Shown: positions 44,778-58,332, counted from the first letter of the stretch. The stretch: 64,000 nt of DNA from Nothopassalora personata (GCA_033816765.1 CM066290.1:620001-684000), one strand, 5' to 3'. Made by a program: numbers and translations. The notes: generated by a model not told the origin, from the sequence alone.

Positions 44778-44966
44778 GATGTCCAACGGGTGCGAGTCTA
44801 GCTGGGGATTGCGGGTGATCGATTGGCAAAATGCCGAGATATTTGATAGTCTAGCCCATGGGCGCTTACGGATCGCCCCGTGGGGAACGTCGTTTTATGT
44901 GCATGACGCTACGCGTTGGTCCGCCTCGTAATCTAGTTGGCCATGTTTCTCACAAATCTGGTTTTT

Positions 44967-45142
44967 TGCCTGTTTGTCTATGTGCCTGTTTGTCTATGTG
45001 CCTGTTTGTCTATGTGCCTGTTTGTCTATGTGCCTGTTTGTCTATGTGCCTGTTTGTCTATGTGCCTGTTTGTCTATGTGCCTGTTTGTCTATGTGCCTG
45101 TTTGTCTATGTGCCTGTTTGTCTATGTGCCTGTTTGCCTATG
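44967..45142 (+). repeat. 16-bp minisatellite, about 11 copies
   Basis: Tandem unit TGCCTGTTTGTCTATG, nearly perfect, head to tail. No spacers, so not CRISPR. Ends where a 197-bp-family LTR copy was inserted. Confidence 0.95.
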
Positions 45143-45330
45143 TGTAAGGGTAGCCCCTATCTGACCCTTATAGGTGATATGCGGTCACGCCCGGCTTGGC
45201 AAGTCGCACGGGACACGCATGCGTACACCCAGCGACGCGACGCGCATCGCGTCCATAACAAAAGGCAAAGATTAGTTCATTAACGACCTACAGGTCGTAG
45301 GCGTGCTATACATTGCGACATGCCCTTACA
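45143..45330 (+). repeat. Solo LTR of the 197-bp family, least mutated copy
   Basis: 188 bp, TGTAAGGG...CCCTTACA, flanked by the 5-bp duplication CTATG (45138-45142, 45331-45335). It retains many CA/TG dinucleotides, so it is hardly RIPed. Confidence 0.8.
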
Positions 45331-45610
45331 CTATGTAACTGTTTACCTATATACTAGTAGCACAAATTGCGATTCTAATCTACTTATTTTCTTATATACC
45401 TATCTGCTTATTTTAGAGTCGGACTTTAAAGTAGAATTTATAAGATATCTGCCTAATTACTAGTGTAGACCCTAAGCTAGCTAGCTAGCGTAGCTTAGCT
45501 TAGCTTATAAGTAAGCTAAACTAAGCTAGACAATTTTTACTAATAGACTAAGCTAAGCTAAGCTAAGCTAGATAAATCTAGCTAGCTTAGTTTAGCTTAT
45601 TTAGCTTAAC
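45331..45610. repeat. Low-complexity AGCTTAGCTTA-type DNA
   Basis: Short palindromic GCTA/AGCT runs (densest 45470-45600) in RIPed sequence. No gene. Confidence 0.5.
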
Positions 45611-45786
45611 TATTATATCTCGTTCTAGGGCTAGTCTTAAAAGAGAGATAAGTTAAGTTACGTAGCGGTATTCTTTAAAGAGGCTAAAGTAGGCTAAGCG
45701 AAGATAAATAATTAGGATAAGGGTATATTCTAATTAGTAAGATAGTAACATAAGTTAAACGTATTAAAACTATAAGGGATTCTTAG

Positions 45787-45948
45787 TGTTACGGGTAAAC
45801 AACGTATATACTAAAGTTCTATAAGGTTTGTAATAAGTTCGATATAGAAGAAAGGGGAAGTTATATGCTGTCCGAAGAAAAGGTGTCGGAAAGCAATCCG
45901 AACGTATAGGCGCAGCCTATACTAAGGAACAGGGGCCCGCCCCTTACA
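45787..45948 (-). repeat. 3' LTR of element C
   Basis: 162 bp; aligns along its length with 58171-58332, differing mainly at C/T and G/A sites. Confidence 0.85.
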
Positions 45949-46279
45949 CTACCCCCCCCTTCCTCCTCCGCCGCCCCTAGTCCTAGCTCCGCCCTAGAGC
46001 CTATTGTCCTAGCTGTTTTTGTTAGGCTCGCAATAGGAAGTGCCCGAGCTACTCTTTCTTATTATCTAGCCCCGCCAACGCCGAGACGAAGTATTATTAC
46101 CTAGGTAAGTATAAGGTTTACTATTGTCTACTAAGTAACAATAGCTATTGTTATATATAAATAATAGGAGCCTAGAACATATCTTTAGGTTCTCGTTCTC
46201 TTTTTCTTTCTTTCTTTTTCTTATTACCTACCGTACGCGTAAGTCGCCCCTCCCCCTCCCCCTAGCTAAGCGTCTCTAG

Positions 46280-47220
46280 TCTTAGGGGTATACGCGTACG
46301 TATCTTATGCCTATCGCTTAGGGAGACGAAATTTTCCCTACGGGTTCCGATAGATACTAATAGTATGCCGTAAATAGAAACTACTACTACTATATCTCCT
46401 ATTAATACTATTAAGTAAGTCCGAATAAATTGCTACGGGGACCGACACATTCTAACTAGAACCTAGCATAAAATGGCCTAACGCCGCATTTACTACGTCC
46501 CCTACGCCTCTACTAGCGTAGACTACGTCTCCTAGTATATAAGTACCGGTCCCTGTCCTATTCCTATCGGGGTCCGCTAATTATCGTTAGGGCGTAACCG
46601 CGCGCGCCTACTAGGCCTATAACACTAATCGCAAGTATTGCGAGGATATGTATATACTACGCGGACCCCGAAGGAAAATTATCGCTAACCGCGCGTTTTA
46701 GGCCGGAGCTCGCCTACGCCGCCTATACTAAGTAGACCCGCGCTACTAACTAGAACCGCGCGTAAGTATTCTCCCTAGCGTCCTCCGCGACTTTTCTACC
46801 GGCTTACGGTCTTTTAGCGACGACGCCCGTACTAAGCTCCGTACGTTCTTAAAGCCTAGAAGGCTTTAAAGCCTCTCTAGCGTACTAGCGTACTCTCCCG
46901 GTAAGTTTCCCCGGCTCCCGCCTCTTTATACGCGCTTACCGATCCTTTTAGTACGGTCGCCGCTAAGGTTATAGGTACTATAGCTAATACTTAGCTTACC
47001 TTTAGGTAGACGTATATACTACGGGCCCCGTTATAAAACTATCGCTAACCGACTCTTTAGTCCTAGGGGCGCCCTACGCGACCTCTAGCTAGGCTAGCGC
47101 CGCGTGCGTTAGGCCTCGGCCTCCTCTAACTAGCCTTCGGGTACCCTCGTCTTTTACGCGGGCCGCGACCGGGCTATTATAGTATATAGCTATCTCGAAA
47201 GGGATCGGGCTCTACTGCTT
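46280..47220 (+). pseudogene. Antisense ORF relic of element C
   Basis: Plus-strand coding-like sequence opposite to pol, between the chromodomain and the 3' LTR. Readable pieces with TAG breaks include YNTNRKYCEDMYILRGPRRK, ARLRRLY, LPSVLRDFSTGLRSFSDDAR and TKLRTFLKPRRL. A similar block (TYILRAP near 47010) may be an internal repeat. No domain recognised. Confidence 0.4.
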
Positions 47221-47419
47221 TTACGGCGGACGCCGCTAAAATAAAACGCTCTTAAACTTACCTATGCCTTCTTACTTCTCTCTATCTCCTAAAAAGACTC
47301 CCTAACCTAAAAGAACGCCTACCTTTTCCTAAACGCCTATATCTATGCTAAATCCCTAGTAATCCTTACCTTTTCGCCTTTTCCCCCTTCTTTTTGTATC
47401 CTATGCCTCCTTCGGTCCG

Positions 47420-50400
47420 TTATGCGTTATTAGGTTACTATATTTCCTCTCGAAGTTATCCGCGGCTACTATGTCCGCGAGGTACCCTAATAGTTCCTAT
47501 GTAGGGTTGTAGTATCCGGTCTATTTTACTAGGACTTCGCGCACTCGGCCTCTATCTCTAACCGTAGTTCTAGCGTAAAGGATCTCTTCTACCTACTACT
47601 CTTCGTAAGACTTAATTATAATAGGGTCCGGCTATTTATTATCGATCTCTTATCTAGGTAAGGGGTCTTAGCTTATAGGTCGTAGTAAGTTAGGATGGAA
47701 GACCGGGTAGATCCCGTTAGGGATCCTAGATAAGCGTATAGATAACGGTAAGATTACTTCTACTACCGTATACTTCGCGTATCTATAGTCGAGGCTCTTC
47801 TTTAGTCGTATAGTAATATAGTTACGTAGATCTAGCTAAACTTTATCGCCTATACGATAGATTAGTACGGGCTTCCTACCTCGGTTAGCGTAGTCCTCCT
47901 GTTTTTAGGCGGCTTCCGCTATACTCGCCTAACATAGGTCCGTAATCTTTTACATCCTTTCTAAGAATAGCGTTACCCGTTACGCGGCGTCTAACTAAGA
48001 GGTCTCTAGATCCGGTTATAACTAAACGGGTAATAGTGCCTCGTATCTATGTACCGCGAAGAAGGAGCTTATTCCTAGCCTAGCGTAATACCGCGCGTTT
48101 AGAGTAAGTTGCGCCGTAGGGAGCTAGCGTTTCTAGTCGGACTGCTTATAGTTAATGTAGTTACGAAGGTAAGCCTAGACTTCCTAGTTTAATCGTTCTA
48201 GGCCTCCGTCGGTTTATAGGTAGTAGGCAGAGCTAAGCCTCTATTTTACACCGGTTAAACGATAGAAGGTCCTCTAGAAGGTACTCGTCTAGTTAGTACC
48301 CCGGTTACTCGTAATAGCTTAAGGGAGGCTATAGTATCTTACCTAGTAGTCTAAGAACCTTTTAGCGTAGTCCTCGGCTTTTATAGTAGGTATCGCTTCT
48401 AAAACGACGGTCTTGCTTAGTCGATCCTTAATTACCTAGAGGCAAGTGTTTCCTTACGACTCGGGTATGTCCGTTATAAAATCTATCGAGATCTCCTAGA
48501 AGAATCGGTCGGGGGCCGGTAAGGGTTGTAGGAGGCCGTGTTTTTATTCTCTCTATACCTTATTCCTACCGTAGTAGTTATAGTTCCTTAAAAACTGCCT
48601 TACGTACTTAGACTATAGGGGCTAGTAGAAGTTACGACTTAGTATCGATACTATAGAGTCCCGGCTAGGGTAGCCGTATACCGGTGAATCGTGCACGGAT
48701 TAGATTAGCTTAGTTCGAAGGGTGTCGTTCTATAGAATCGCTATGTCCGCCTCCTTATAGTCGGACTCCGTAGAACTAGGAGCTCTAGGCACCTAAATCC
48801 TACCGCGGTAGCGAAGATACCCGTTACGGTTAATGCTATAGTTACCTACTTATACCTTAAGTTTTACCTCGCTAGGGAGTAAACGCGCTCCTACCTTAAT
48901 CGCGCGGTATACCGCTTAGAACGTACTATCCTTCTCGATAGTTCTTTTCTAGAGGTCGTTTAGCTCTTAGTCTTAGAAGGGTCCCTATAGTACGCCCGGT
49001 AAATCCGCCTCTTCTACGGCAGATAGTCCTTCGAACTACGTAGCTAAGATTCGTACTAACGAAACCTTTATAGTAGAGCTAGCGTCTACTACCTTCGAGC
49101 TCGGCTAATTCTTTACGATGTCTGGTTTAAGAAATCTACGATACCGTAATAACTTGTCATCCTACCTAAGCGTGTCCTACTCTCTTCGAGAAAGGGCATC
49201 CGGTATAATCGCCTCGGTACCCGGCCTATACACTAGTAAAAACTAGAACTTTACAACTTCCTTAACCTACCGGATCTACCGTTCGGAGAGCTGTCTCTTC
49301 GTTATAAAGTATTCTAGGTTCTTATAGTCCGTCTAGATTATAAAGGGCCTACATGTTTTTAACTCGGGAGCCTATTCCTTAAGATAGGACACTACCGCGA
49401 GTATCTCCTTATCGTAAATGTCGTAGTTAATCTTAGCCTTATTAAGTTTCTTCGAGTAGAATCCTACTAGTCTTACGACTCCGTCCTTTTCTTATAGGAG
49501 GGCGCCTCTAAGCGTAAAGCCGCTATAGTCCGTCTCTAAAAACGTAGGGAGCTCCGGGTTCTAGTAGGCTAAAACTAGTGCTTTATAGTACTTATCCTTT
49601 AATGTCTTAAACGTATTAGCCTAACGATCTCCCTAGGAAAACACCTTATTCTTACCGGTTAGCGACGTTAAGGGCTCGGCGAGCTTTAAATAGTTTAGAA
49701 TAAACATTCGGTAGTAGTTCGCGAAGCCTAAGAACCGCCGCACTTCCTTCTAGGTAACTAGTGCCTTCTAGTCCTTTACTACTACTACCTTTTCGGGGTC
49801 GGGTCCTACTCCTATCCCGTCGGTATGTACGATAAACCTAAGGTACTTAACCTTCTTCTATACGAACTTACACTTCCCTAGATCTAGGAAAAGACCTCCG
49901 TCCTAAAGCTTCTAGAGCACGATACGAACCTTCTAGAAATGGTTCTCTTTTGTTCCGTCGGAGTAAATGACGACGTCGTTAGCGTAGGCCGAGGTAAAGT
50001 CGTCTAGGTAGTCCCGTAATAAACTATTAATGTACCGCTAGAATGTTACGGGGGCCCCGGACAAACCAAACGGATATACTAGCTATTCCTATAGACCGAA
50101 TCTAGTTCGAAAAGCCGTCTTATACTCTTTACCTCGAGCTATCCGGAGGTAATAGAATGCGGTAACAACGTTAACCTTCGTAATCTATCTAGCGCCCGTT
50201 AGGTTCCGAATAGTTTCCGGGATTAATAGAAGCGGGTAACGGTCCTACTTCGTAATCGAGTTTAGTACTCTATAATCGTAGTAGAACCTAAGTCCTCCCC
50301 CGGGCTTCTTTACGAATAGGACGGGAGCCGCCGCTTCTAAGGTAGAAGGGCGAATGTAACCCTTACGCTATAGCTCCGTTAGCGACTTCCGGAGGATAAG

Positions 50401-51100
50401 TAGCTCGTCTTTCGACATGCTATAGAGCGGTCCCTAGGGTAATGATTCTAGGCTTCCGTCGGCTTTCGTCCGTATTTCGATCTTATAGTTAAGGTCGCCG
50501 CGGTATAGAGCTAGTTTATTAGCTTCCCTAGTAGAAAACAACGGTAACATATCCTAAAGTTCTAGAGGCAAGCCCTTCTTAAGTTCCTCTCGCGTAGGCG
50601 GCTCCTTTTTGCTAAGGGCTTTCTTAATATCTTCTACGGTTACCGCGGTAATCGTAGCGAAACGCTCACCCGACTCGTGTTCTTCGTAGTTACGCCCTTC
50701 GGGTACCTATTTCTTTACTAAGCTATAGTAGTACCGGCGCTTTTTAGGCCCGGTCCGGATCTGATTGTGCGCCTTCTACGGGTTCCCTAGGATTATAGGG
50801 AAGTCTAGATTAGACACGACATAAGTATAAACTACCTAGTAGATCCCGGCAATTTCTATACGGAAGGCGACTACTCCTTCGATCGAGTTCCGCATCGCCT
50901 TCGTAAACCCTGTAGCCTTACGGCTCTCGTTACTAACATACGTAAGACCGAGGCCTTTCACTAAGTCTCCGTTAATTATAGCGTAGTATATACATCCTTT
51001 ATCGATAAGGGTAAACGTTCCGTAACTTTCGTTTAGGAGTACGTTAGTATATACAAGATTCCTATTTATAGAACTCTTAACTACGTTCTACCCCTTTAAT
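47420..51100 (-). pseudogene. pol of element C, RIP-inactivated
   Basis: On the minus strand the RT reads ...KTAFRTRFGL, VYPFGLSGAPVTF and the catalytic box AYANDVVIYS at about 49968-49995 (first Asp of YxDD changed). RNase H follows (ETDYSGFTLRGALL, KEILAVVSYL), then integrase, and a C-terminal chromodomain near 47430-47530 (REVLVKWTGYYNPT-like with a stop). Full of TAG codons. Confidence 0.75.
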
Positions 51101-51249
51101 AGTGCTTCTTTATCTCCTAGTTCTAGCTTTCGACTAGGAGCTAGTCTTTTCCTATCTCTCCGGGATCCGACTTAAACCCGTCGTCCTCTAGGATCGGCGC
51201 GACCGAGGCTGTGTTAATCCTAGTAGGATTAACTACTACGGCGTACGGG

Positions 51250-52220
51250 CATTCCTTTACTCGATGTCCGCTTACTCTATAGCGGAAGTAGAGCTATTCT
51301 TAGCGCCTACGATCTCTCTCCGTAGTATCTACCTATTTTACTCTCTACCTCCCTTTATCCTCCTTCCGATCTCTACGACTTCTAGAGCGGCCTCCGCTTA
51401 TCCGGGTTAGTGCTATAATAGTGTTACTATCGGTATTAACCTAGTTACTAGCCGCTCTCGTAAAAGAACGGGTAGTAACTATAGCGGTTGTACTAGAGTC
51501 CTTATTATTGTCCTTCTACCTCTTATAGGCTATTTTAAACTAGTCCGTGTCCTCGAGGTTAGTTATAATCCGTTCGACCTCCCCCGTAAACTCGTAGTAG
51601 TCCTCCTTTTTTAGTATAGCCGCCGTATACATCCGAACGGGGTTCGAGAAGGTGTTACGTAAGTAACTAATCTTCGCGTCGTCGCTCTAGTTCTCTCCGC
51701 CGGCGCTTAGTAGGAGTCCGTCGAATTTTATCTAGTAGTCGTACTAAGGTTAACCGTTCGTATGTTTAATCTTAGTAAGCTACTCTAGAGCCTTAGCGCG
51801 CTCGTTGCTATTACCGAAGACTTTCTTAAGTTACGTAAAGAAAGTAACGGGGTCCTTCCTAAGTTCGCCGTCTCCCTTATCCTAGAAGTACCGTATCCTA
51901 GTACGCTCTCTCGCTAGTAAGGTGTCGTTAATCGTATCCTAGTAAAATTCCTTAGAGAGCGTCGGCTTTAGGGCGGATCGCACCCTAAAAGAGCTCTTTA
52001 ACCTTAAGAAGTAATCGCGGAATGTCTCTACCTTACCGTCCTAGGACGGTAGGTTCTAACCTCTAGGACCCGACGGTTCTTCTCCGGTACGCGGCGAGGG
52101 CGCGGCGGTGTTTAGCGTCTATAGTAACTGTCTTATTAGGTTACTAGTAGTCGTCTCATTATAAGCTAGTAGCGAGACTATAGGTGTTAACTAACGTCGA
52201 GCGTCTTCCGATTCTTTTAA
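51250..52220 (-). pseudogene. gag of element C, RIP-inactivated
   Basis: A damaged zinc knuckle near 51245-51290 reads like YFRYRVSGHRVKECP, where Cys codons have become Tyr by G-to-A change. Upstream on the minus strand lies capsid-like sequence up to the Copia insertion at 52230. Confidence 0.5.
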
Positions 52221-52229
52221 AGCGGCGCG

Positions 52230-52476
52230 TGTTAAGTTAAGACCTTATAGGATACGTAGTTAGCAGCGGAGTAGAGTAAGAGATTAATCTTTAACTAGCT
52301 AACAGCTACAGGGCATACAGCAATATATTAGGAACCAATGCGTTAATTGTGTTAGATGTCTATCTAAGCTAAAGGGGAGAGAAGGTGTCTTCCGATAAGC
52401 TAAGTTATCGTAGATGCCTTAGGCTATTAGATTATAACCTAACTGTTAGCTCCCCTTAAGATGCTACATCTTAACA
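52230..52476 (-). repeat. 3' LTR of the inserted Copia
   Basis: 247 bp, nearly identical to 57744-57990 apart from transitions. Confidence 0.85.
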
Positions 52477-53986
52477 CTCCTACTTATCTTACATAGGAGG
52501 TTATAGTCTACTCTTCTCCTATTAGTAGTATTTAGACCTCTATAATAGGTTAAGCTAGCTTATAAACCTCTAGAAGTGTAGACTAGTCTTTAGCTTTATA
52601 AACCTATCTACAACTATCTTAGATATTAGGGTGTACTTAATAGTAATAAGCCTTCTCTACTAAAGTTTCCTAACAGCATTGTAGGCAATGTTAATATGCT
52701 TTAACTTGTTATAAACATATGCATCCCTTACTAGGGTAAGGGTAGCTTAGTTATTACCTCTTAATTAGACTAGTCTTAAGCTTAACATAGTCTCCTAGTT
52801 TCTAGTAATCCTTAGTTAATAGGAATAGTCTCCTACTAACTCTAGACAGTCTATCTCCCTTAGTAGTAAAGCTAGGAATTGGGATTGCTTTATACATGTA
52901 TTTATAGCTATATATTTAGCTTCTATTATAGATATTACTATAGACTTTTACTTCTTGCTTATCTAGGAGACTAGTACCCTATAGAGGAAGAAGACATACC
53001 TAAGGATAGAGACTCTGTCTACTTTATCTATTGCATAATTAGAGTTATAGTATCTAACTAGGCATCCTTCTCTATGCCTAGAGAAGACAAGGCTAAGATT
53101 AGGATATAACCTTAGATATCTTATAATCTTCTTTAAAGCCTTTATATAGTAGGTGGATAGGTTACTTACAAATGAGCTTATCCTTCCTAGGGCAAAAGCA
53201 ATGTCTAGCCTTATAATTGTTACTAGCTACATCTATGTACTATTAATACTCTAGTACTCTACCTTATTACACCTCTTATCTATGTAGCTTAAAGGTTTAA
53301 GAGCCTTATAGCTATCTATAGGTGAGTGTGTAGGTGCTACCTTCTTATGGTTTATCCCTATCTTAGTAAGGTTGTCCCTAATAAAGTGTCCCTAGTTAAG
53401 TTTTAGGATTCCTCTCCTCCTGTCCCTTATAACTCTTATGCTAAGGATCTTTTTAGGTTTACTAAGATCTTTAATCTTGAAGACTTTGCTAAGTTCTCTT
53501 TTAAACTAGAGAATATCTGTTAACTTTAGTGCAGCAATTGGAATGTTATCTATATATGTAAGAATCATAATCTCTTTTTCCTTATAAATAAGTAGGTATA
53601 GATCTACCTCTAACTGTGTGAATCTAATCTCTCTAAGCTTTAACATATAGAGTTGATTCTAATCTCTAGCTGCTTACTTAAGTCTATATAAGCTTTTAAG
53701 GATCTTAAATACTATATTTAGTAGAAGCTTAACTCCTAGTAGTAGTAACATAAAGATGTCTTTATAGAGGGTGCTTTCTATGAACGCATTGTTTACATCT
53801 ACTTAGTAAAGATAGAGATCCTTCTTACACATAATAGCTATAAACACCCTAAGGGTGTCCTATCTAACTATAGGCGCAAATGTCTCTATAAAGTTAACAC
53901 TAAACTTCTATAAAAAGCCCCTTATAACTAGCCTAGCCTTAAACTTTTTAATGGCTCCACTAATGCTTCTTTTAACATTAAAGACC

Positions 53987-54155
53987 TGTAACGGTTAGCT
54001 AATCACGTACGAACAGTGAAAGGCAAAGTGACCGATTGCGCCACCGGCGCGTAAAAGGCAGTATCTACGGACCGGGGTTCGTAGATTGTTCGCTACTCAT
54101 TAAGGTTCAACGGTTACGCGGGCCGTCGCCGGGTCGCCGGGCCGGGCCCGTGATA
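53987..54155. repeat. Solo-LTR-like insert in the Copia, not RIPed
   Basis: 169 bp, GC-rich, TGTAACGG...GTGATA, flanked by AGACC at 53982-53986 and 54156-54160. It contains many CA dinucleotides, so it is younger than the RIPed Copia around it. TG...TA ends and a 5-bp duplication fit a solo LTR whose final CA became TA. Confidence 0.6.
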
Positions 54156-57100
54156 AGACCTATCTTAATGTAACTAAGTTTGCTCCTTTTAGTGGAACAG
54201 TATTCTCCTAGGTGTTGTTGCTCTATAGAGCATCTAGCTCCTTCTAGATTGCTTCCTTCTAAAGGTGTTCCTATTTCTTATTATTTATAGCATCCTTATA
54301 GGACTTTAGAATTAGGATCTCTTACTTATATGCAATGACTTCTATAGTTGCTATAAAGGCTATCTCCTTAACTTCTTCTAGGAATTCACTATCCTATAGT
54401 ACTAAATCATCTACTAATTACATAGCTATAAAGAAAGCTTAGTAGTAAGCAGTAAGGTTCTCTAAGAGGTCTATTGCTTCTCCTACTTTAGTAGCTAGTT
54501 TAGGTATAGGGACTATAGATCTTAGGGCTTTCTAGTTCTATTTATAGCCCTTAACATTATGGTTAGCCCTCCTCTTACTAAGGGATAATCTAAGAGTAGT
54601 CACTTATGTCCTAGTAACATTCTTTTCCTAGAGATCTAGTAAGCTTATCTCAATTAGCTTATTAATTTTCTAAAATTCCCCTATATTCTTTAGAGGCTAG
54701 GGAAGTTGCATAAACAGCTTTCTTAGCTAGGCTGTTACTAGGCTACTCTACTGAATAATTGAATAGTGAACAGGTTGCTCTAAGGATATGTCCTTCCTTA
54801 GCCTCCCTAAGGGTCCCCTAGCTAGTGCATTGCTTAATAGATTCAATTTTGTAACATTAAGATCCATATTACCTCTAGGTTAGTCCTTAAAGAAGTCTAC
54901 ATGTGTGTATTGTTTAATAGCTTTTATGTCTAGTTCCTAAAAGAGCTAGGCCTTAGCTGTGTTTTTAACGTATCTAACAAACACTGCTTCTTTACCTCTA
55001 TTTATTAGTTTATTACTTCTTACCTATTAAGGCTAGGATCTTGTGTCTATGTAGACAATAGCTTTATATCCCTAAACCTTTAAATGGTTAATAGTTGGCT
55101 TAATACCATTAAAGGCTTTATCTAGTAAAACCTTAAACCTATTATAGTCTAGACCATTTAGTAGTTTGTTCCTTATATAGATAGGTTTAGGCTTCTAGTG
55201 CTTTAGGCTAGAATTCAATTAGCATCTTAGCCTCTTTAAGCATTGCCCTTATAGAGTCTTCTAAGGTTTATATTAACCTTTCAACTAGTCCATTTTAGAG
55301 CGAGTTATATGCCTTAGTATGCTCTAGCCCAATTCCTAAATCCTTCTCCTACTGCTTAACTAATGTAATAAGTTCCCTTGCATTATTAAGCCTAACTGCT
55401 TTTAACTATACTAATGATTTCCTCTCTGCCTTAATCTTCTAGTTCTAGAGAGTAACTAGAGCATCTTCTCTTTTCTTAAGAGGATAGGTCTACTTTTTTC
55501 TAGAGAAGTTATTAACAATCTTAAGCTAGTATTTAAACCCTAGCCTTAATGTTAGTAGTAGACTACATATGTTAATAGATACAAGGGCAAGTCTTTTAGG
55601 TCTTCTCTTAGTAACTTTACCTTTATACTTCTTTATCTTTGCTATTAAACACACTCTATACTAGTGGAAGCTATCCCTAGGAATAGGAATAGGTTCTTTT
55701 AAGTCTATTACCTTATAAAGATTCTAGAGTAAGTTCTTCCTAAAGTGTGCAAAGTTAGTCTCTAATTCAGCAGTTATAAAGACATTCTCCATTAGTAGTG
55801 CATATAATAAGTGATGTGCCCTTTCTTATAGTAGAGGAGAAATCTCATTAATAAATAGAACCCCCCTAAGGAGCCTTGTCTAGATAACAGTTTAGCTAGA
55901 GGGGGATACAAGAGAAAATGAAGGAGGTTAGATACTAAACTGCTTACTAAACTAGTTCTAAGAAACTAGGTTCACCCCTAGCTTAGGTATAAGTAGAACA
56001 TCTTCTAAAACAACTTTCCTACTAGATCTCCTACTTATCTCTACAGTCCTAATATAAGTAGCTAATAAATGCCTACCTCCTACTTTAATCCATTTCTTCT
56101 TTATTAAGGGAGTTATAGATCTAAAGAGGCAGTTCTAGTTAGTTATATAGGATAAAGCATAAGAATTAAGTAACTACTCTAATAAGGGGAACTTGCCTTA
56201 GATTTCTGCAGTTAAGTAAGCTACTTTATTATACTCATTATTATTAGACATTGTCTTCTAGGATAAGTTGCATAAGTTAGGTAGCTCTTAGGTAGAGAAA
56301 CCTTTCCTAGTCTTCCTTGTTTTAGAGGAAGGAGACTAGGCCTAGTTCTTCTAGAGTAACAGCATGTTAGAGCTGAGTTTCTTCACTATTTCTTAAGTTC
56401 CTCTATAGAGGACTTCTCTCTTAGTATTCTTCTTAAAGATAGTAGTAGAGATCTTCTCTTCTTAATATATGTTACATTCTAGGAGGATAGTACTTAGGAA
56501 TAAGATCTAAGGACCTTCTTTGCCTTAGAGAGACTAGGGCAGTCCTTAATAAGATGGTCCTTCTTATAGAGAAGGCAGGAAAGTGATCTTACCTAACCTA
56601 AGGGCCTAACCTAGGTAGCTACTATACTATACTTAGCCTTAGAGGGATTTAATCTAGCCTCTTAAGCCTTAAGAATCTTTAAGGTCCTTTTATAATCTAT
56701 CTTTAGCTAAGCTATAATAGTATCCCTAGCTATATAGTAGTTAGGTGGCAGTAAGCTTAAAAGCTAGGTTATTCTTATATTAGCTTTCCTATAGTGCTGG
56801 CCCTCTAGGTTAATATTAGCAATCCTCCTTCTAAGAGACACTAGGTGTGCCTATGCAGATCTAATAGTGAACTCTTCACTTATCTTAAAGTTCATAAACT
56901 GTTTTATAAGCTTATGTACATAGGTTAGTAACACCTAGCTATACTTATTCTAGAGATGCACCTATATCTTAGTAGCTTTTCTAGATTCGTAAGAGCCCTT
57001 AAGCTTAAATTCATCTTCTTCTATAATCCTACTTAGGATACTAAAGCTACAAGCTGCATTTTGTTTTATCTATATTAGTGCATTAAGAATCTCTTTAATC

Positions 57101-57743
57101 TTAGTCTCTTCCTAGAGTTTTAGGTTCTTACCCTTAATATTGTTAAATAACACTTCTAACAGGTCATCAATTGTAAAGAATGCTAACTAGCTCTCTATCT
57201 TGTATCTCTAAAGGTTGAACTATCTCTTCTAGTTGTCTCTCCTAAGAATTGGGATTTTAGTTTCCTTCTCTTCTCCTTTGTCTTAGTGTGAATCTATAAT
57301 AAATTAAATATAATAAAACAAGGTGTATATGCTTTAAAGTCGTGGCTTAGGTTCTGCTAAGGCTTTTAGTGTAGAATAGTAAGGTTCGTAGGTGTAGATA
57401 CTAAGGCCTACTTAGTAGGGTAAAGAAAGAGCGGTGTAGTCTCGGAGCTAGGACATAGGTCTGTCTCTCCTAGTAGAGTTCTAAATGACTTACTTAAAGT
57501 CCTTCTTAATAGTATCTCGATGCAGTTCTGCCTATAGAGTGTCTTTAAGGTATTAGCTTATAGTAAGCCGCATAGAGTCCTTTTCTAGATTACCTATTAC
57601 TTAGTATTAAACCAAGCTCCTTAATAGGATAGATGGGGTAGACTTCTACTTCCTAGATGTTTTCTACTATAATAGCAAGGGATACAAGTAACCTATACTA
57701 ATATAGGTTACTCTTACTCCTGCACAAACCCGGGCTCATAACC

Positions 57744-57990
57744 TAGTAAGTTAAGACCTTATAGGATACGTAGTTAGTAGCGGAGTAGAGTAAGAGATTA
57801 ATCTTCAACTAGCTAACAGCTATAGGGCATGCAGCAATATATTAGGAACCAATGCGTTAATTGTGTTAGATGTCTATCTAAGCTAAAGGGGAGAGAAGGT
57901 GTCTTCCAATAAGCTAAGTTATTATGGATGCCTTAGGCTATTAGATTATAACCTAACTGTTAGCTCCCCTTAAGATGCTATATCTTAACA
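57744..57990 (-). repeat. 5' LTR of the inserted Copia
   Basis: 247 bp partner of 52230-52476. Confidence 0.85.
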
Positions 57991-58170
57991 GCGCGCGTTA
58001 TAATTAACTCGGCTTACATCTCTTCCTATCGCTAGTATAGTTACTAAAGCATAAGTTAGAAGTTTTTATTCGGGGCACTAGTCCTAGGGTTCTCGCTACC
58101 CGGCGACGTTATTACGTATCCCGTCTCTTTAATAGTAGGTGCCTAGCTAATTCGAATGAATCGAACTTAA

Positions 58171-58332
58171 TGTCACGGATAAACGACGTATATACTAAAG
58201 TTCTATAAGGTTTATAATAAGTTCGATATAGAAGAAAGGGGAAGTTACACGCTATCTAAAGAAAAGGTGTCAGAAAGCAATCCGAACGCATAGGCGTAGC
58301 CTATGCTAAGGAATAGGGGCCCGCCCCTTACA
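58171..58332 (-). repeat. 5' LTR of element C
   Basis: 162 bp partner of 45787-45948; CTTAG follows at 58333-58337. Confidence 0.85.

Larger units (their letters stand above)
52230..57990 (-). mobile_element. Copia retrotransposon inserted in element C, RIPed
   Basis: LTRs of 247 bp at 52230-52476 and 57744-57990, ending CTTAACA; target duplication GCGCG (52225-52229, 57991-57995). Minus orientation: RT with TYIDNIPI near 53540-53560, integrase in the middle, gag with a damaged CCHC near 56560 on the right. It is distinct in its LTR from the Copia at 24.5-27.9 kb. Confidence 0.85.
45787..58332 (-). mobile_element. Minus-strand Gypsy chromovirus (element C), RIPed, carrying a Copia
   Basis: LTRs of 162 bp at 45787-45948 (3') and 58171-58332 (5'), flanked by CTTAG on both sides. 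The polypurine tract GGAGGAGGAAGGGGGGGG (minus strand) abuts the left LTR at 45949. On the minus strand it has gag, protease, RT, RNase H, integrase and chromodomain. Minus its Copia insert, the element is about 6.8 kb. RIP is heavy. Confidence 0.85.

Noticed and set aside
44967..45142. CRISPR-like array
   Set aside because: The 16-bp units are directly adjacent with no spacers, in a eukaryotic genome; it is a minisatellite. The Cys/Val/Leu-rich frames across it are translation artefacts.
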